Below are positions 32,655-32,976 of a DNA stretch of 32,976 bases, in pieces. Made by a program: the position numbers and the translations under genes. The notes beneath the pieces are model-generated. The model saw only the letters and a program-made list of their open reading frames with translations. It was not told where the DNA came from and did no database searches. Position 1 is the stretch's first letter. Each line of letters opens with the position of its first letter. Source of the DNA: Haloarcula vallismortis ATCC 29715 (GTDB taxonomy: Archaea; Halobacteriota; Halobacteria; Halobacteriales; Haloarculaceae); NCBI RefSeq assembly GCF_000337775.1, contig NZ_AOLQ01000061.1:1-32976 (forward strand), in the 5' to 3' direction.

Positions 32655-32661
32655 TAATATA
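32655..32661 (-). promoter_or_regulatory. TATA box of the HTH/TumE-like/integrase operon
   Basis: On the minus strand TATATTA is centred 27 nt before the ATG at 32631, fitting a leaderless transcript. Confidence 0.65.
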
Positions 32662-32976
32662 GGTTGAGGTGGTTCGTTCTATATCGAAGTCAAGGTTCCA
32701 ACCATTCCGTCGACGCACAGTGACTGGTTAAAAAGCAATATGGAAACCCGACCTTGGGAGCTCTACCCGGGGAAAGCGTCGTCGTGAGGCGGTTCCAGCA
32801 TTCGTGCTTCACCGACAGCGCGGGGGTACTTCAAAGTGGTCGTGATTATTCGTGTAATCACGTCCAGACGAGTATTCGCTTGAAGTGCCGAATTCCGGTG
32901 GTAGCAGTGCTAATAGCTTCGAATATGTGATTATAAACTGTATGGCGCTATACTAAATCTGAGCCGGCGGTCTCGG
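32662..32976. other. Right-end non-coding region
   Basis: No gene is seen in the last 315 nt. It holds an 8-bp inverted repeat at 32841-32862 with the looser pair acttcaa (32829-32835) and ttgaagt (32881-32887) around it, and an AT-rich tail. It could be the upstream region of a gene to the right. Confidence 0.45.
32841..32862. repeat. 8-bp inverted repeat, 6-nt loop
   Basis: cgtgatta (32841-32848) and taatcacg (32855-32862) are perfect reverse complements. An outer pair, acttcaa and ttgaagt, encloses it. It may be an operator; no gene lies within. Confidence 0.5.

Noticed and set aside
1-32976. CRISPR array, rRNA or insertion-sequence ends
   Set aside because: No regularly spaced identical repeats, no rRNA-like stretch and no transposase frame were found on reading both strands. 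The only recombinase is the tyrosine integrase.

Overview
The window comes from a haloarchaeon (class Halobacteria). The proteins are strongly acidic. Most genes start without a leader, with a TATA-like box about 27 nt upstream of the start codon. The families present are archaeal or haloarchaeal: HalOD1 domain, a 55-residue histone-fold protein, a Tat lipoprotein, and an archaeal primase-like protein. No rRNA, tRNA or CRISPR array was found. The content (conjugation operon, primase, ssDNA-binding protein, tyrosine integrase, toxin/antitoxin-like pair, defence genes) fits an integrative conjugative element or a large plasmid.

Layout. (1) 1-2044 is an anti-phage CBASS module: a CD-NTase gene and a Cap15-type membrane effector on the minus strand. 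A second, divergent Cap15-type effector runs in from the left edge on the plus strand and converges on the first with 4 nt between stop codons. (2) 2523-5753 holds an OB-fold ssDNA-binding protein with a hairpin-rich GC-rich region before it, a HalOD1 protein, two small zinc-ribbon proteins and two unknowns, all on the minus strand. (3) 6299-7231 is a lone PD-(D/E)xK nuclease. (4) 7394-21299 is one long minus-strand block. Read in the direction of transcription it runs: VirB2-like pilin, secreted membrane-anchored protein, Tat lipoprotein, VirB6-like channel protein, VirB3-like/VirB4 N-domain protein, VirB4 ATPase, a giant VirD4/HerA-type DNA pump fused to a nuclease-like domain, and a primase. 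Most junctions overlap by 4-11 nt, so this is probably one translationally coupled conjugation operon. A divergent ribbon-helix-helix regulator at 21415 with a palindromic putative operator is the likely switch. (5) 21646-24059 holds a small unknown, a membrane metallopeptidase-like protein, exonuclease VII subunits (the large one with a C-terminal membrane helix) and a mini histone. (6) 24131-30314 is a more AT-rich cargo region: two unknown genes, a CoiA-like nuclease, a zinc-finger HNH nuclease, an AlbA_2/Schlafen-type protein, an MCM N-terminal-domain-only protein and a 3-TM protein resembling Pycsar membrane effectors. (7) 30368-32631 is a tightly coupled winged-helix regulator, TumE-like protein and tyrosine integrase.

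How the parts could work together (inference): the T4SS block exports DNA, the primase and OB protein handle the single strand or start replication, the integrase inserts the element, and CBASS plus several nucleases defend the host or the element. No recognisable relaxase is present. The nuclease-like domain fused to the VirD4/HerA ATPase is a candidate for part of that job. The strongest candidates for something undescribed are the facing pair of Cap15 effectors, the pump-nuclease-winged-helix fusion, the MCM N-domain orphan and the structured region before the OB gene.
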